The notes under the pieces were generated by a model, which made no database searches, had not been told where the DNA came from, and saw nothing but the letters and a program-made list of their open reading frames with translations. From positions 186,001 through 250,000 of the forward strand of contig JAEYZG010000016.1 of assembly GCA_023428135.1 (NCBI GenBank): a stretch of DNA of 64,000 nucleotides, given 5' to 3'. The stretch's first letter is position 1, and every line of letters starts with the position of its first letter. Source of the DNA: Bacteroidota bacterium (GTDB lineage: Bacteria; Bacteroidota; Bacteroidia; Cytophagales; Cytophagaceae). This document shows, one piece after another, positions 1-8,235 of this stretch. A program made the position numbers and the translations under genes.

Positions 1-330
1 TTTCGCTTTCATAATTGCTAAAAAAACAACTAGTAAAAGTCATTGGAAATAATATCAAAGTCAGATTACGGTTCATTTTGCAGTCTGTGTATAATTAGAT
101 TAGAATACATACGCACGATGTGTATATATTTCTCACTTATCCCTACTAAAATATTCATTTATGGAGTAATATTCAAAAAATCAACTTTCCGACAAAGGGG
201 ACTATTATATATTTATCTAAATCAATTCTTATCTTTTGATCCATTGGGCGGCAGCATATGCAAACAAGTTTTTTTTACTGATACGTAAATTAATACCATA
301 TCAAAGATTCAAATGAAACTGGCTTAGTCC
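1..330. other. Intergenic, no gene recognised
   Basis: AT-rich stretch at the window edge. An 81-codon frame at 43-288 shows no signal peptide, no family motif and no Bacteroidota-type promoter, so I treat it as chance. I see nothing else here. Confidence 0.5.
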
Positions 331-365
331 AACTGATGCCTTCGCTTCAAGCGAAGGCATCAGTT
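331..365. terminator. Perfect 17-bp hairpin, possible terminator of the lyt pair
   Basis: A perfect inverted repeat has arms at 331-347 and 349-365 around a single central base. It lies 68 bases beyond the stop of the response regulator at 433 (minus strand). Neither side has a run of T, so intrinsic termination is only a guess; it could equally protect the mRNA 3' end. Confidence 0.4.
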
Positions 366-432
366 TAAGTGTGTCGATGAATTAAAGAATTTACAACAGA
401 ATTATCCAATGATCATCAATAAAATTCCCCCC

Positions 433-1131
433 TCAACTATTCTCATTAATAATCTTAAACAGCTGCTCTTTATACATTTCTCCTACAGGCAGCTCTAATC
501 CTGCTATTCTGACCATGTTCTTCTGAACAGCTTCAATCTTTTTTAATGATATGATATAGGATTTGTGTATCCTTAAAAAGTCATTGGTAAGCTTGCTTTC
601 AATCGACTTCATATTCTGATGAGCAAAGATGGGTTTTGTTCCGGCGAATATTTTAACATAGTCCTTTAAGCCTTCTATGTAAATGATATCATCCAGATTT
701 ATTTTTACCAATTGATAATCTGACTTTACAAATATGAAGTCTTTTAAAGGATTTTGTTCAGTGGTGTTTTTTTGAAGAGAAAGTAAATCTTTGACCTTAT
801 TTACAGCCTTTAAGAACCTTTCAAAGGGGATGGGTTTTAAAAGATAATCAGCCACATCCAACTCATAACCTTCCAAAGCATACTTTTGATAAGCTGTGGT
901 AAATATCACTACAGGAGGATTGGGCAAGGCCTTCAGAAGCTGAATGCCTGAAAGCTCAGACATTTGTATATCTAAGAATAGCAGATCAACTGTATTCTTA
1001 TTCAATACTTCCAGTGCTTCCAAAGGATTGGTATAACGCCCTTCCAGTTTCAGTTCAGGAAGTTTGGATATATAGTTTTCAATGATGTCCAATGCCAGAG
1101 GCTCGTCATCTATAGCGATACAACGAATCAT
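433..1131 (-). CDS. LytTR-family response regulator
   Basis: Cytoplasmic DNA-binding response regulator of 232 residues. An N-terminal receiver domain (about 1-115) has the acidic pair near residue 8, phospho-acceptor Asp54 in FLDIQMSE, and the conserved Lys in LLKPI. A C-terminal LytTR domain (about 130-230) contains the family signature IYIEGLKDYVKI and the FLRIHKSYI segment. It overlaps the upstream kinase by four bases (ATGA), which is the usual translationally coupled LytS/LytTR arrangement. The pair probably senses an envelope or small-molecule signal, but the target genes cannot be read from this window. Confidence 0.93.
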   Translation of the reverse strand: MIRCIAIDDEPLALDIIENYISKLPELKLEGRYTNPLEALEVLNKNTVDLLFLDIQMSELSGIQLLKALPNPPVVIFTTAYQKYALEGYELDVADYLLKPIPFERFLKAVNKVKDLLSLQKNTTEQNPLKDFIFVKSDYQLVKINLDDIIYIEGLKDYVKIFAGTKPIFAHQNMKSIESKLTNDFLRIHKSYIISLKKIEAVQKNMVRIAGLELPVGEMYKEQLFKIINENS

Positions 1132-2213
1132 GAGCGTAAGTTAATTTTTAAGTCAACAATAAAAAGGTCATTCTGATCATTCAACTTTAAGTTGTATCTC
1201 TGCGGATAAAGCAGATCAAGTCGTCTCTGGATATTCACGAGACCAATACCGGAAGAACTATCCTTTTCTTTATTCTTGTCAAATGAATTTTCAACTTTCA
1301 AAAATAATTCCTGATCCTTCAGTTCTATCAGGATTTTTATTACGGATTTTTTAGAATAACTGATGCCGTGTTTGAAGGCATTTTCAATAAAGGGAATCAA
1401 CAGCATAGGAGCGATCTCTTTTGTCTCAAAGTCGCCATTTGTATTGTATTCAATTGTAACCTCATTACTGAATCGCATTTTCTGAAGCTCAATATAATCG
1501 TTGATATAACCGATCTCCTTGTCCAGGTTTACTGAGGTCTCATTGGTTTCATAGAGCATATACCTGAGTAGGTGAGATAGCTTTAGGATGGCTTCAGAGG
1601 CCTTAGGTGTATTGCTAAGTGATAAGGAATAAATATTGTTAAGTGTGTTAAACAAGAAATGAGGACTCACCTGTGACTTGAGGAAAGAAAGCTCAGAAAC
1701 AAGGGTTTGATTCTCAAGTTCATTTCTTTTACGTTCACTTGTGAAATAATCGTAGAGCAAACGATAACTGGTACTTAGGGCGAGTATAAATATTGCTGAG
1801 AAGAATGGTCTTGTAGACTTTCTTATTGGATTATCCGCCGGACGAGGGTATTGTTGACGAGAAGTTTTATCTGGTCTGGTAGATTTTATTTTTGTTACTT
1901 CATGCACATTAAAATATTTTGATGAAAATACATCTGCAGAGACAATAATGCTGATCATGAAAAACACGGAAGACAGGTATAAAACGATACGTCCTTTTGT
2001 CAGGATTTTGGGGATCAGAAAATCACTGTTCAGATAAAAGAATAATATCAGAAGTGAAGTGTTAAAAAGGATTTTCAGCAGAATATTTTCCTGTACCGGA
2101 ATTCCAAGGAAAAACGGATAAAGGATAAATATTGTCCACCAGACGATATGAAGAAAAATTTTAAAATAATTTCTCTTGAAAAGAACCTCTTTCATGGATA
2201 TTGAATTATTCAT
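1128..2213 (-). CDS. LytS/YehU-type sensor histidine kinase
   Basis: Membrane sensor kinase of 361 residues. The N-terminal 150 residues hold about four membrane helices with no recognisable extracellular sensor domain. A His_kinase domain follows, with phospho-acceptor His185 in QVSPHFLFNTLNN. The ATPase N-box is FIENAFKHG, and a glycine-rich SSGIGLVNI motif lies near the end. It phosphorylates the overlapping LytTR regulator downstream. Met1 is at 2213. An internal Met at 2195 is also possible, because a TAAATTTG -10-like element on the minus strand (2218-2225) would leave almost no leader for the longer form. Confidence 0.92.
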   Translation of the reverse strand: MNNSISMKEVLFKRNYFKIFLHIVWWTIFILYPFFLGIPVQENILLKILFNTSLLILFFYLNSDFLIPKILTKGRIVLYLSSVFFMISIIVSADVFSSKYFNVHEVTKIKSTRPDKTSRQQYPRPADNPIRKSTRPFFSAIFILALSTSYRLLYDYFTSERKRNELENQTLVSELSFLKSQVSPHFLFNTLNNIYSLSLSNTPKASEAILKLSHLLRYMLYETNETSVNLDKEIGYINDYIELQKMRFSNEVTIEYNTNGDFETKEIAPMLLIPFIENAFKHGISYSKKSVIKILIELKDQELFLKVENSFDKNKEKDSSSGIGLVNIQRRLDLLYPQRYNLKLNDQNDLFIVDLKINLRS

Positions 2214-2305
2214 TATCCAAATTTATAAAGGTTTTCCGACAACCGGCAGATTTATATACGAGATTGAAATTTTTGAATACCAAATGATTTTAGAGCTCAG
2301 CAAGC

Positions 2306-2518
2306 TTACATTTCAAATCTTCCCGGCTCAATTCCTGTAATGTCTCCGAAAGGTACGTCCACGTACGTTGTATTAGGGAGCAATATAAACAGATGAGAAT
2401 ATTCCTGGGAGTCCGGTTTGTTCTTGAAACCTACTAGCTGCCCTTGGTAATGATGATTATCTTTGGTAATGACAATAACCTCTTTTCCTCGGTAATTATT
2501 TATTTCTCCAGAGTCCAT
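2306..2518 (-). CDS. Small hypothetical protein, possible Sm/SH3-like barrel
   Basis: Seventy residues with no signal peptide or membrane helix. The sequence is predicted to be mostly beta strands: YRGKEVIVITKDN, HYQGQLVGF, LFILLPNTTYVDV and DITGIEPGRFEM. The pattern of a strand, a G-x-L-x-G-F turn and a closing I-x-G-I-E strand resembles Sm-like or small SH3-like barrels. That is a visual impression only. The gene stands alone between the lyt pair and a lipoprotein gene, both on the same strand. I do not recognise a named family. Confidence 0.65.
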   Translation of the reverse strand: MDSGEINNYRGKEVIVITKDNHHYQGQLVGFKNKPDSQEYSHLFILLPNTTYVDVPFGDITGIEPGRFEM

Positions 2519-2630
2519 AGGATTATTTTTTGATACAGATTCTAAACAATTTATTAATAAAATTGTTCCACAAGGGTAGAGAATATTTTGATCTGGGAGT
2601 AATGTGTTGATTGCCAGTAAATTTTTTGCT

Positions 2631-3134
2631 TTAATGAACAGCGTAATTCAATCTAAGATTAAACTCGTTAATTCCCGTGCTTACAGTAACAGGACTTACG
2701 CCTCCTGCACCATCATCACCTGAAGCATATAATTTCCCTTTTTCTTCAATGAAAACAGAATATTGAGAAGGAGAAAGCTGAAGTTGGAAAAATCCTTCGT
2801 CATCTGTAAAAGTTGTTGCAATCAGTTTGGTGTTTACTTTTTTATAATGTGGTCCATGGCCTTCCACGTCTTGTTTTCTGGTATATTCATATACCCTTAT
2901 TTTGCGTCTCACAGGATATGTTTTGCAGCTATTTCCACCTAGCTTGGGCATACAATCTCCTTCAGTTAGTGTTAAGGTTCCATAAATGCCGGTATTAATG
3001 GTCACCTTATCTTGATTGTGGGTTCTGAGTTCATCGATTCTATTAGTCCATAAACTGTAAATGGAAGGGTCTTTTTTACATGATACTATTGAAAAAAGTA
3101 CTAATGACAGAATAGTTAGGTTTAATGCTTTCAT
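2631..3134 (-). CDS. Putative lipoprotein
   Basis: A 167-residue predicted lipoprotein with signal peptide MKALNLTILSLVLFSIVSC and lipobox SIVSC (Cys19). The mature part has a carboxypeptidase-regulatory/CnaB-like look: a two-Cys loop (DCMPKLGGNSC), then strands ending in DDEGFFQLQLSPSQYSVFIEE, which resembles the beta-sandwich 'gut' domains common in Bacteroidota surface proteins. The frame remains open upstream to an ATG at 3215, but that ATG lies inside a GAGAC palindrome and would put 27 residues before the signal peptide. I therefore start at 3134. Function unknown. Confidence 0.75.
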   Translation of the reverse strand: MKALNLTILSLVLFSIVSCKKDPSIYSLWTNRIDELRTHNQDKVTINTGIYGTLTLTEGDCMPKLGGNSCKTYPVRRKIRVYEYTRKQDVEGHGPHYKKVNTKLIATTFTDDEGFFQLQLSPSQYSVFIEEKGKLYASGDDGAGGVSPVTVSTGINEFNLRLNYAVH

Positions 3135-3203
3135 AAAAAAAAGTTTAATCCAATATATGTAATTCAGTTGAAAAAATAAAGGATTGGTATTGATTGCCAT
3201 CTG

Positions 3204-3229
3204 TAGAGACGCCATGCCTGGCGTCTCAA
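3204..3229. repeat. GAGAC palindrome, copy 1
   Basis: Perfect 9-bp arms gagacgcca (3206-3214) and tggcgtctc (3219-3227) around a 4-base loop, preceded by ta. It belongs to the same family as the copies near 3430, 7165, 7308 and 24594. It lies between the recQ 3' end and the lipoprotein start. Confidence 0.85.
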
Positions 3230-3429
3230 AAATTTAGATAATGAGCGACAATGGAAATGATGAGGAAAAGAATCTTTATTCAATATTCAAAAAAAAGACA
3301 TTGTCCATTGATGGAGATGCCCTGCCTGCATATGAAATTCTGATAATGAAGAATGGTAAAAATTTGAAGATAGTAATAATATTTATTTTATATCCTGAGA
3401 AATAGCATGTCTTGTCCGTGATGGATAAA
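3228..3429. other. Intergenic segment between two GAGAC palindromes
   Basis: About 200 bases bracketed by two copies of the palindrome. A short degenerate match (gatgccctgcctgcat near 3320) may be a decayed third copy. No convincing reading frame is present. Confidence 0.4.
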
Positions 3430-3452
3430 GAGACGCCAGCATGGCGTCTCTA
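3430..3452. repeat. GAGAC palindrome, copy 2, overlapping the recQ stop
   Basis: Perfect arms gagacgcca (3430-3438) and tggcgtctc (3442-3450) around gca. Read on the minus strand the element begins TAGAGACGCC, and its first three bases are the recQ TAG stop codon (3450-3452). Confidence 0.85.
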
Positions 3453-5582
3453 CGAACTTAATTCTTTGGTCATGATGGCAGCAGCTAACCTTATTTTATG
3501 ATAGTCATATTTACCATTCAGGTGTTCAAATACAGGCTTTAGCTGATTTTTATCCATTCCCACAATATTGATTGCTTGGGTGATTTCAGTCAATTCGGTA
3601 TTGGTGATGTATTTCTTTAAATCAATATCATATCCTTTCTCATAAAGATAAGCAAGGTGTGAAAAGATAGTAATCTGACTTAAATTACGTCTTGCAGAAA
3701 TTTCTTCTATACTTAGATTTTGCTTCAGCATTTCAAAAGTAAGGACATACGTACTTCCTTTTATTTTAGGGCCTTGTCCGGCCTCTTCCTGTACAAAAGA
3801 AATGATCTCGTTTAAAAACTCATGCCCATATCTTCTGAACTTCTCTTCTCCGATACCCTGGATGCCTTTAAGCTCAAGCGGACTAACCGGTTTTCTTGCG
3901 ACCAGTTCAGATAGCGTGGCATCATTAAAGATGATATAAGCCGGAACAGCCAGCGCATCTGCAAGGCTCTTACGAAGCTTTTTCAGTCTCTCAAACAGGC
4001 GCTCATCTCTAAGTTCTTTGTCTGATTTCTCATTATTCTTTTCACCCATTTCCGCCATCTTTTCGGCCATAGGTCTGAATTTGACAAGTGATACTGAATT
4101 TTCTCCTTTGAGAACAGACTTGCTTTTTTCATTGAGTTTAAAGGAGTGACCATCATCATATGCAATATCTATTACGCCCATATTCAGCATTTGCATGATG
4201 TATTCGCTCCATTCTTCATATCTTAGGTCTTTTCCGGCTCCGAACGTTTTCATTTGCTGATAACCTTTTTCCAAAACGTTTTTATTCATTGAACCTCTCA
4301 GAATGTCAATGAGCATTCCCAGCGCTATTTTCTCATTTGCTCTGGCAATGGCTGACAGAGCCTTTTGTGCATAAACAGTCCCTTCAAATCTCGACGGAGG
4401 ATTTTTGCAGACGTCGCAATTGCCACAATCTTTTTCTGTATTTTCGTTAAAATAGCTTAGTAAAATTCTCCTTCTGCAAATATCCGCTTCAGCATACTGT
4501 TTCATCCTTTCCAGCTTGGCTCTCTGAAGTTCTTTTCTTTCTCCTGTTTTCTCTTCAAGCAACTCAAGCTGCCAGGTATAGTCTCTGAAGCTGTAAAATA
4601 AAATGGTATCTGAAGATAAGCCATCTCTGCCAGCTCTTCCTATTTCCTGGTAAAAATTTTCCATATTCTTGGGCAAGCTGTAATGAATGACCCAACGAAC
4701 ATTTGGCTTATCGATACCCATACCAAAAGCAATAGTGGCACAGATGATCTGTATTTCATCCTTTATGAAATTTTCCTGGACTTTAGATCTGGAATCGGCA
4801 TCCATACCAGCATGATAATATTCGGCATTAAATCCATTTTCACGTAGTTTTCCCGCAAGCTTTTCACATTCCTTTCTGCTCAGGCAATAGACAATACCAG
4901 CTTGTGTTCCTCTTTTTGAAATGAAATTGGATATGTATTTATATCGATCTCTTCCTGGTAATACCTTCAGACTCAGATTAGGTCTGTCAAAGCTGGAAAT
5001 GAAGGTTTCTGCTTCTTCCATGCCGAGCTGATTCAGGATATCTTTTCGTGTTACTTTATCTGCAGTAGCAGTAAGGGCAATGAAAGGTACATTGGGAAAA
5101 AATTCTTTCAGTCGTTTTAGCTGCGCGTATTCAGGTCTGAAATCATGCCCCCAGAATGATACGCAATGAGCTTCATCTATTGCAATCAGATTGATTTTTA
5201 AGCTTTCCAAAAAATGTATGAAACCAGTGTTTACAACTTTCTCAGGAGATACATACAGTAACTTTACTTTTCCGTCGAGACAGTTCCTCTCAATAGACAT
5301 CAGATATTCGGATGGTAGGCTGCTGTTGTAAAATTCTGCCGCAATACCATTGGCTTTGAGCGCTTCCACCTGATCTTTCATAAGAGAAATAAGAGGGGAG
5401 ACCACTATCGCCATACCTTCCATGATGACTGCAGGCAACTGGTAGCAGAGAGATTTACCTCCACCTGTAGGCATTATGACCATTACATCTTTTTTCTGCA
5501 AAACCAGGTCTACTATTGTTTCCTGGTTGGGGCGAAAGGTATCATAGCCCCAGTATTGTTTAAGGTATTTTTTTTTGTCCAT
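3450..5582 (-). CDS. recQ: ATP-dependent DNA helicase RecQ
   Basis: A 3'-5' superfamily 2 helicase of 710 residues, acting in recombinational repair and replication-fork maintenance. Walker A is PTGGGKS (38-44), the DEAH box is 136-139, and motif III is ALTATA. The second RecA-like domain carries the QEIGRAGRDG motif VI. The four-Cys zinc module (about 371-395, ending CGNCDVC) and winged-helix RQC region follow, then an HRDC domain (about 533-588, GIQGIGEEKFRRYG). A C-terminal extension with a helix-turn-helix look (ISARRNLSQITIFSHL) is common in Gram-positive and Bacteroidota RecQ. A TATATTTG element at 5609-5616 on the minus strand is a plausible -10. The stop codon is part of a palindromic repeat. 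Confidence 0.97.
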   Translation of the reverse strand: MDKKKYLKQYWGYDTFRPNQETIVDLVLQKKDVMVIMPTGGGKSLCYQLPAVIMEGMAIVVSPLISLMKDQVEALKANGIAAEFYNSSLPSEYLMSIERNCLDGKVKLLYVSPEKVVNTGFIHFLESLKINLIAIDEAHCVSFWGHDFRPEYAQLKRLKEFFPNVPFIALTATADKVTRKDILNQLGMEEAETFISSFDRPNLSLKVLPGRDRYKYISNFISKRGTQAGIVYCLSRKECEKLAGKLRENGFNAEYYHAGMDADSRSKVQENFIKDEIQIICATIAFGMGIDKPNVRWVIHYSLPKNMENFYQEIGRAGRDGLSSDTILFYSFRDYTWQLELLEEKTGERKELQRAKLERMKQYAEADICRRRILLSYFNENTEKDCGNCDVCKNPPSRFEGTVYAQKALSAIARANEKIALGMLIDILRGSMNKNVLEKGYQQMKTFGAGKDLRYEEWSEYIMQMLNMGVIDIAYDDGHSFKLNEKSKSVLKGENSVSLVKFRPMAEKMAEMGEKNNEKSDKELRDERLFERLKKLRKSLADALAVPAYIIFNDATLSELVARKPVSPLELKGIQGIGEEKFRRYGHEFLNEIISFVQEEAGQGPKIKGSTYVLTFEMLKQNLSIEEISARRNLSQITIFSHLAYLYEKGYDIDLKKYITNTELTEITQAINIVGMDKNQLKPVFEHLNGKYDYHKIRLAAAIMTKELSS

Positions 5583-5608
5583 TTTTATATAGCTGGTTGA
5601 ATTCGTTT

Positions 5609-5616
5609 CAAATATA
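5609..5616 (-). promoter_or_regulatory. Candidate -7 element for recQ
   Basis: Minus-strand TATATTTG matches the Bacteroidota -7 consensus TAnnTTTG. It lies 27 bases upstream of the recQ start. No clear -33 TTTG is found at the usual distance, so support is partial. Confidence 0.3.
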
Positions 5617-5775
5617 AATAAAATGATGGAAATATTTTAGAAGCAAGAGGTATTGATAAACAAACTTTAAAGTATTATAAATTAGGACATTTGGAGAATG
5701 TTGTGTAAAAGCAATTAATTAGTTTTAAATTTACAGGATAAACTGCGGTAAACTTATCTTCCGTAATTGCTTCAT

Positions 5776-7167
5776 ATGCTTGATTGGAAAACATTGTACA
5801 GCCCGAAAAGACTGGGCCAGGAACATAAATATACAGAAGGTCAGGATTCTGTGAGAAATCCTTATCAGATAGATTATGACAGACTTATATTTTCTTCGCC
5901 TTTCAGAAGGTTGCAGAACAAGACCCAGGTATTTCCTTTGCCGGGAAGTATTTTTGTTCATAACAGGTTAACTCACAGTCTTGAAGTGGCTTGTGTGGGC
6001 AGGTCCCTTGGCAGCATTATCGGACAAAGAATTGCTGAAAATCATGAACCTAATAATCAAAACTTCCAGCGGTTTTATAATTATGAACTAGGTTCAGTTA
6101 TTTCAGCAGCCTGTCTGGCTCACGATATAGGAAATCCGCCATTTGGACACTCAGGAGAAAAAGCTATTTCAGCATATTTTCTGAATCTGCCCGAAAAGGA
6201 AAAAACTTTTATCCGGGAGAATCTAAACAATAATCAATATAAAGACCTCACCAATTTTGAGGGTAATGCAAATGGTCTCAGACTATTGACGCATCATTTT
6301 AACGAAAATACTCCTGGTGGCATGAGGCTGACTTATACTACGCTTGCCTCTATGATCAAATACCCATGCGAGTCAGGTGCAGGAATGAGTAAGCAGGTGT
6401 TAAGCCGCAAGAAGTATGGGTTCTTTGATTCTGAAAGAGAAACGTTTTTAAAGATAGCCAATGAATTTGGGCTTATTTCAAACTCAAGCGGAAGCGAATT
6501 GATTTATGCACGTCATCCATTCGTATTTCTGGTTGAGGCTGCAGATGATATATGTTATCAATTGATCGATTGGGAAGATGCATACAGACTTAAGATCATT
6601 ACTCTTAAAAAAGCAATTGAAGTGCTTCTGGAGTTCTTTCAGGAAAATGCAGAGAGGGACAGCAGGAGTAAAATCAAATCAGTTGTTGATGCTATTGTAG
6701 ATGACAAACAAAAGATCGCTTTCCTGAGAGCAAAGATCATTTCCATTTTGATTGAAAGATGTTCTGATATTTTTTGGGAAAACAGAGAAGCTATTCTTTC
6801 CGGAACTTATGAAAAAAGTCTTACCGACGATCTTGGTGGGCATATCAGTAAACCGTTTCAGGAGCTGAAACAAATTTCTAATGAAGAAATTTACAATTAC
6901 CGCTCAGCAATAGAGATAGAACTTGCAGGATATAAGATACTGGGAGGTATATTGGAAGAATTTGTGCCCGCAATTATCCAGCCTGACAAAGCGACGTCGC
7001 CCAAGTTGATGCGATTGCTGCCTGATCAGTTTAAGTATAAAGGAGAAGACAATAACCTTTATTTTCGATTGCAGTCTGTCGTGGACTTTGTTTCAGGTAT
7101 GACAGATATCTATGCTGTGGATCTTTATCGTAAGATTAAGGGTATAGCATTGCCTGAGCTTAAGTAG
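5776..7167 (+). CDS. dgt: Deoxyguanosinetriphosphate triphosphohydrolase
   Basis: HD-domain enzyme that hydrolyses dGTP to deoxyguanosine and triphosphate, controlling dNTP pools; 463 residues from the ATG at 5776. Metal-binding residues are visible as His67 in RLTHSLE and His116-Asp117 in LAHDIGNPPFGHSGE. The N-terminal SPFRRLQNKTQVFP motif is typical of the family. A late His-Asp stretch is seen in VEAADDICYQLIDWEDA. The frame opens earlier with a TTG at 5767, but the ATG three codons later gives the standard MLDWKTLYSP start. The TAG stop at 7165-7167 is contributed by a GAGAC palindrome. Confidence 0.95.
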   Translation: MLDWKTLYSPKRLGQEHKYTEGQDSVRNPYQIDYDRLIFSSPFRRLQNKTQVFPLPGSIFVHNRLTHSLEVACVGRSLGSIIGQRIAENHEPNNQNFQRFYNYELGSVISAACLAHDIGNPPFGHSGEKAISAYFLNLPEKEKTFIRENLNNNQYKDLTNFEGNANGLRLLTHHFNENTPGGMRLTYTTLASMIKYPCESGAGMSKQVLSRKKYGFFDSERETFLKIANEFGLISNSSGSELIYARHPFVFLVEAADDICYQLIDWEDAYRLKIITLKKAIEVLLEFFQENAERDSRSKIKSVVDAIVDDKQKIAFLRAKIISILIERCSDIFWENREAILSGTYEKSLTDDLGGHISKPFQELKQISNEEIYNYRSAIEIELAGYKILGGILEEFVPAIIQPDKATSPKLMRLLPDQFKYKGEDNNLYFRLQSVVDFVSGMTDIYAVDLYRKIKGIALPELK

Positions 7168-7190
7168 AGACACCATGCTGGTGTCTCTCT
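7165..7190. repeat. GAGAC palindrome, copy 3, overlapping the dgt stop
   Basis: Perfect arms gagacacca (7167-7175) and tggtgtctc (7179-7187) around tgc. The element begins at the TAG stop codon of dgt and is followed by tctatcca, similar to the flank of the recQ copy. Confidence 0.85.
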
Positions 7191-7304
7191 ATCCACTGGC
7201 CTGGCATATTTATAAATCAGGAAACATTTTAATACAGCAAATACAATAAACGAGAATCATTATTGTCTGCAATGATTTCCTATAGTCATTCTTTTTATCA
7301 AAGC

Positions 7305-7333
7305 ATTGAGACACCATGCATGTCGTCTCTACG
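7305..7333. repeat. GAGAC palindrome, copy 4, just beyond the guanine deaminase stop
   Basis: Imperfect palindrome gagacacca (7308-7316), tgca, tgtcgtctc (7321-7329) followed by tacg. Read on the minus strand, the element starts eight bases after the TAG stop of the deaminase. Together with copy 3 it closes the gap between two convergent genes. Confidence 0.75.
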
Positions 7334-7337
7334 TAGG

Positions 7338-7814
7338 CTAATATTCAGTTTTATCTCCTTTTTCCTTCCACTCATGAAATGCTTGAATGGCATGCTCTTG
7401 TCCGATCTGCATAATTGGAATTTTTCTTTCTGCTATTAATTTTTTCATTTCCTCATAAATCATTGAGTCGTCAAAGCCAATGGCAGCAGCATCTTCACGT
7501 GTATTTCCAAAGTAAATTTTATCCGGCCTTGCCCAATATATAGCTCCCAGGCACATGGGACAAGGTTCGCAGCTGGTATAAATCTCACAACCGGTAAGCT
7601 GATAGGTATTGAGATTTTTGCAGGCATCTCTGATCGCTACTATCTCTGCGTGTGCTGTAGGGTCGTTGGAGGACGTTACCTGATTATATCCCCTGCCAAC
7701 TATTTCATCACCTTTAACTACAATAGCGCCGAACGGACCGCCCATATTATTTCTATGTCCTTGATGCGAAAGCTCAACGGCCATCTTCATAAATTTTAAT
7801 GCTCTCTCTTCCAT
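7338..7814 (-). CDS. guaD: Guanine deaminase, cytidine-deaminase fold
   Basis: Zinc hydrolase of 158 residues that should convert guanine to xanthine and ammonia in purine salvage. Zinc ligands are His55 in the HAE motif and Cys85/Cys88 in PCPMC; Glu57 is the catalytic proton shuttle. The segment SSNDPTAHAE, the phrase CEPCPMCLGAIYWARP, the GFDDSMIYEE motif and the C-terminal charged-EY ending match my memory of the Bacillus subtilis GuaD subfamily rather than TadA or CDA. It is convergent with dgt, another guanine-nucleotide enzyme. tRNA-adenosine deaminase is the main alternative, but TadA usually lacks the GFDDS segment. Confidence 0.85.
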   Translation of the reverse strand: MEERALKFMKMAVELSHQGHRNNMGGPFGAIVVKGDEIVGRGYNQVTSSNDPTAHAEIVAIRDACKNLNTYQLTGCEIYTSCEPCPMCLGAIYWARPDKIYFGNTREDAAAIGFDDSMIYEEMKKLIAERKIPIMQIGQEHAIQAFHEWKEKGDKTEY

Positions 7815-8040
7815 TTCAGTGTTAAAAATTTTACTTTATTAAAGTACGTAAATTCAGATAAAAAAATATTTTTTATCTAACGAGAATATGGGCTAGTTTA
7901 AATTCTGAAATATCAGAAAATAACAAAGCTGCACATAATAGTTAGATGTATAAGGAAAGACAATATTTTAAGAAAATTGTTACATACAAAAGGAGAAGTG
8001 TCTTGTCTTCAAGGGAAACCTTAAGCCGTCTTTCCTCATG

Positions 8041-8058
8041 ATGTGATCTATGTCACAT
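8041..8058. promoter_or_regulatory. CRP-like palindrome TGTGA-N6-TCACA
   Basis: The sequence atgtga-tctatg-tcacat is an 18-base palindrome with perfect 6-base arms. It matches the classical Crp operator core TGTGA-N6-TCACA exactly. It lies about 180 bases upstream of the DJ-1/PfpI gene. The guanine deaminase start is 227 bases away on the other side, so either gene could be controlled. No bound regulator is shown by sequence. Confidence 0.45.
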
Positions 8059-8132
8059 TATTTCCGTGATTTTTATCTTTCTGATGATAGTTAAATGCCT
8101 CAGTTTTGTAAGAATAGCTTCACCGGGCGAAA

Positions 8133-8222
8133 ATGTTAAACAAAACATGTGGAATTATTGCAGGAACTCTAATGATTATCCTGTTTTTTTCTATCTATTT
8201 ATCAAACAAAAGCTCAAATTAA
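8133..8222 (+). CDS. Possible 29-residue single-span membrane peptide
   Basis: An ATG at 8133 opens 29 codons that end in TAA at 8220. The product has a Lys near the start, one hydrophobic helix (GIIAGTLMIILFFSIYL) and a short polar tail. It stops 13 bases before the DJ-1/PfpI start, on the same strand and downstream of the CRP-like palindrome. It could be a leader peptide or small membrane protein. There is no homology argument, so confidence is low. Confidence 0.3.
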   Translation: MLNKTCGIIAGTLMIILFFSIYLSNKSSN

Positions 8223-8235
8223 CAATTCTGGAAAA

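Noticed and set aside
43..288. 81-codon frame at the left edge
   Set aside because: No family motif, no signal sequence, no promoter and atypical composition for the neighbouring genes; likely chance in AT-rich DNA.
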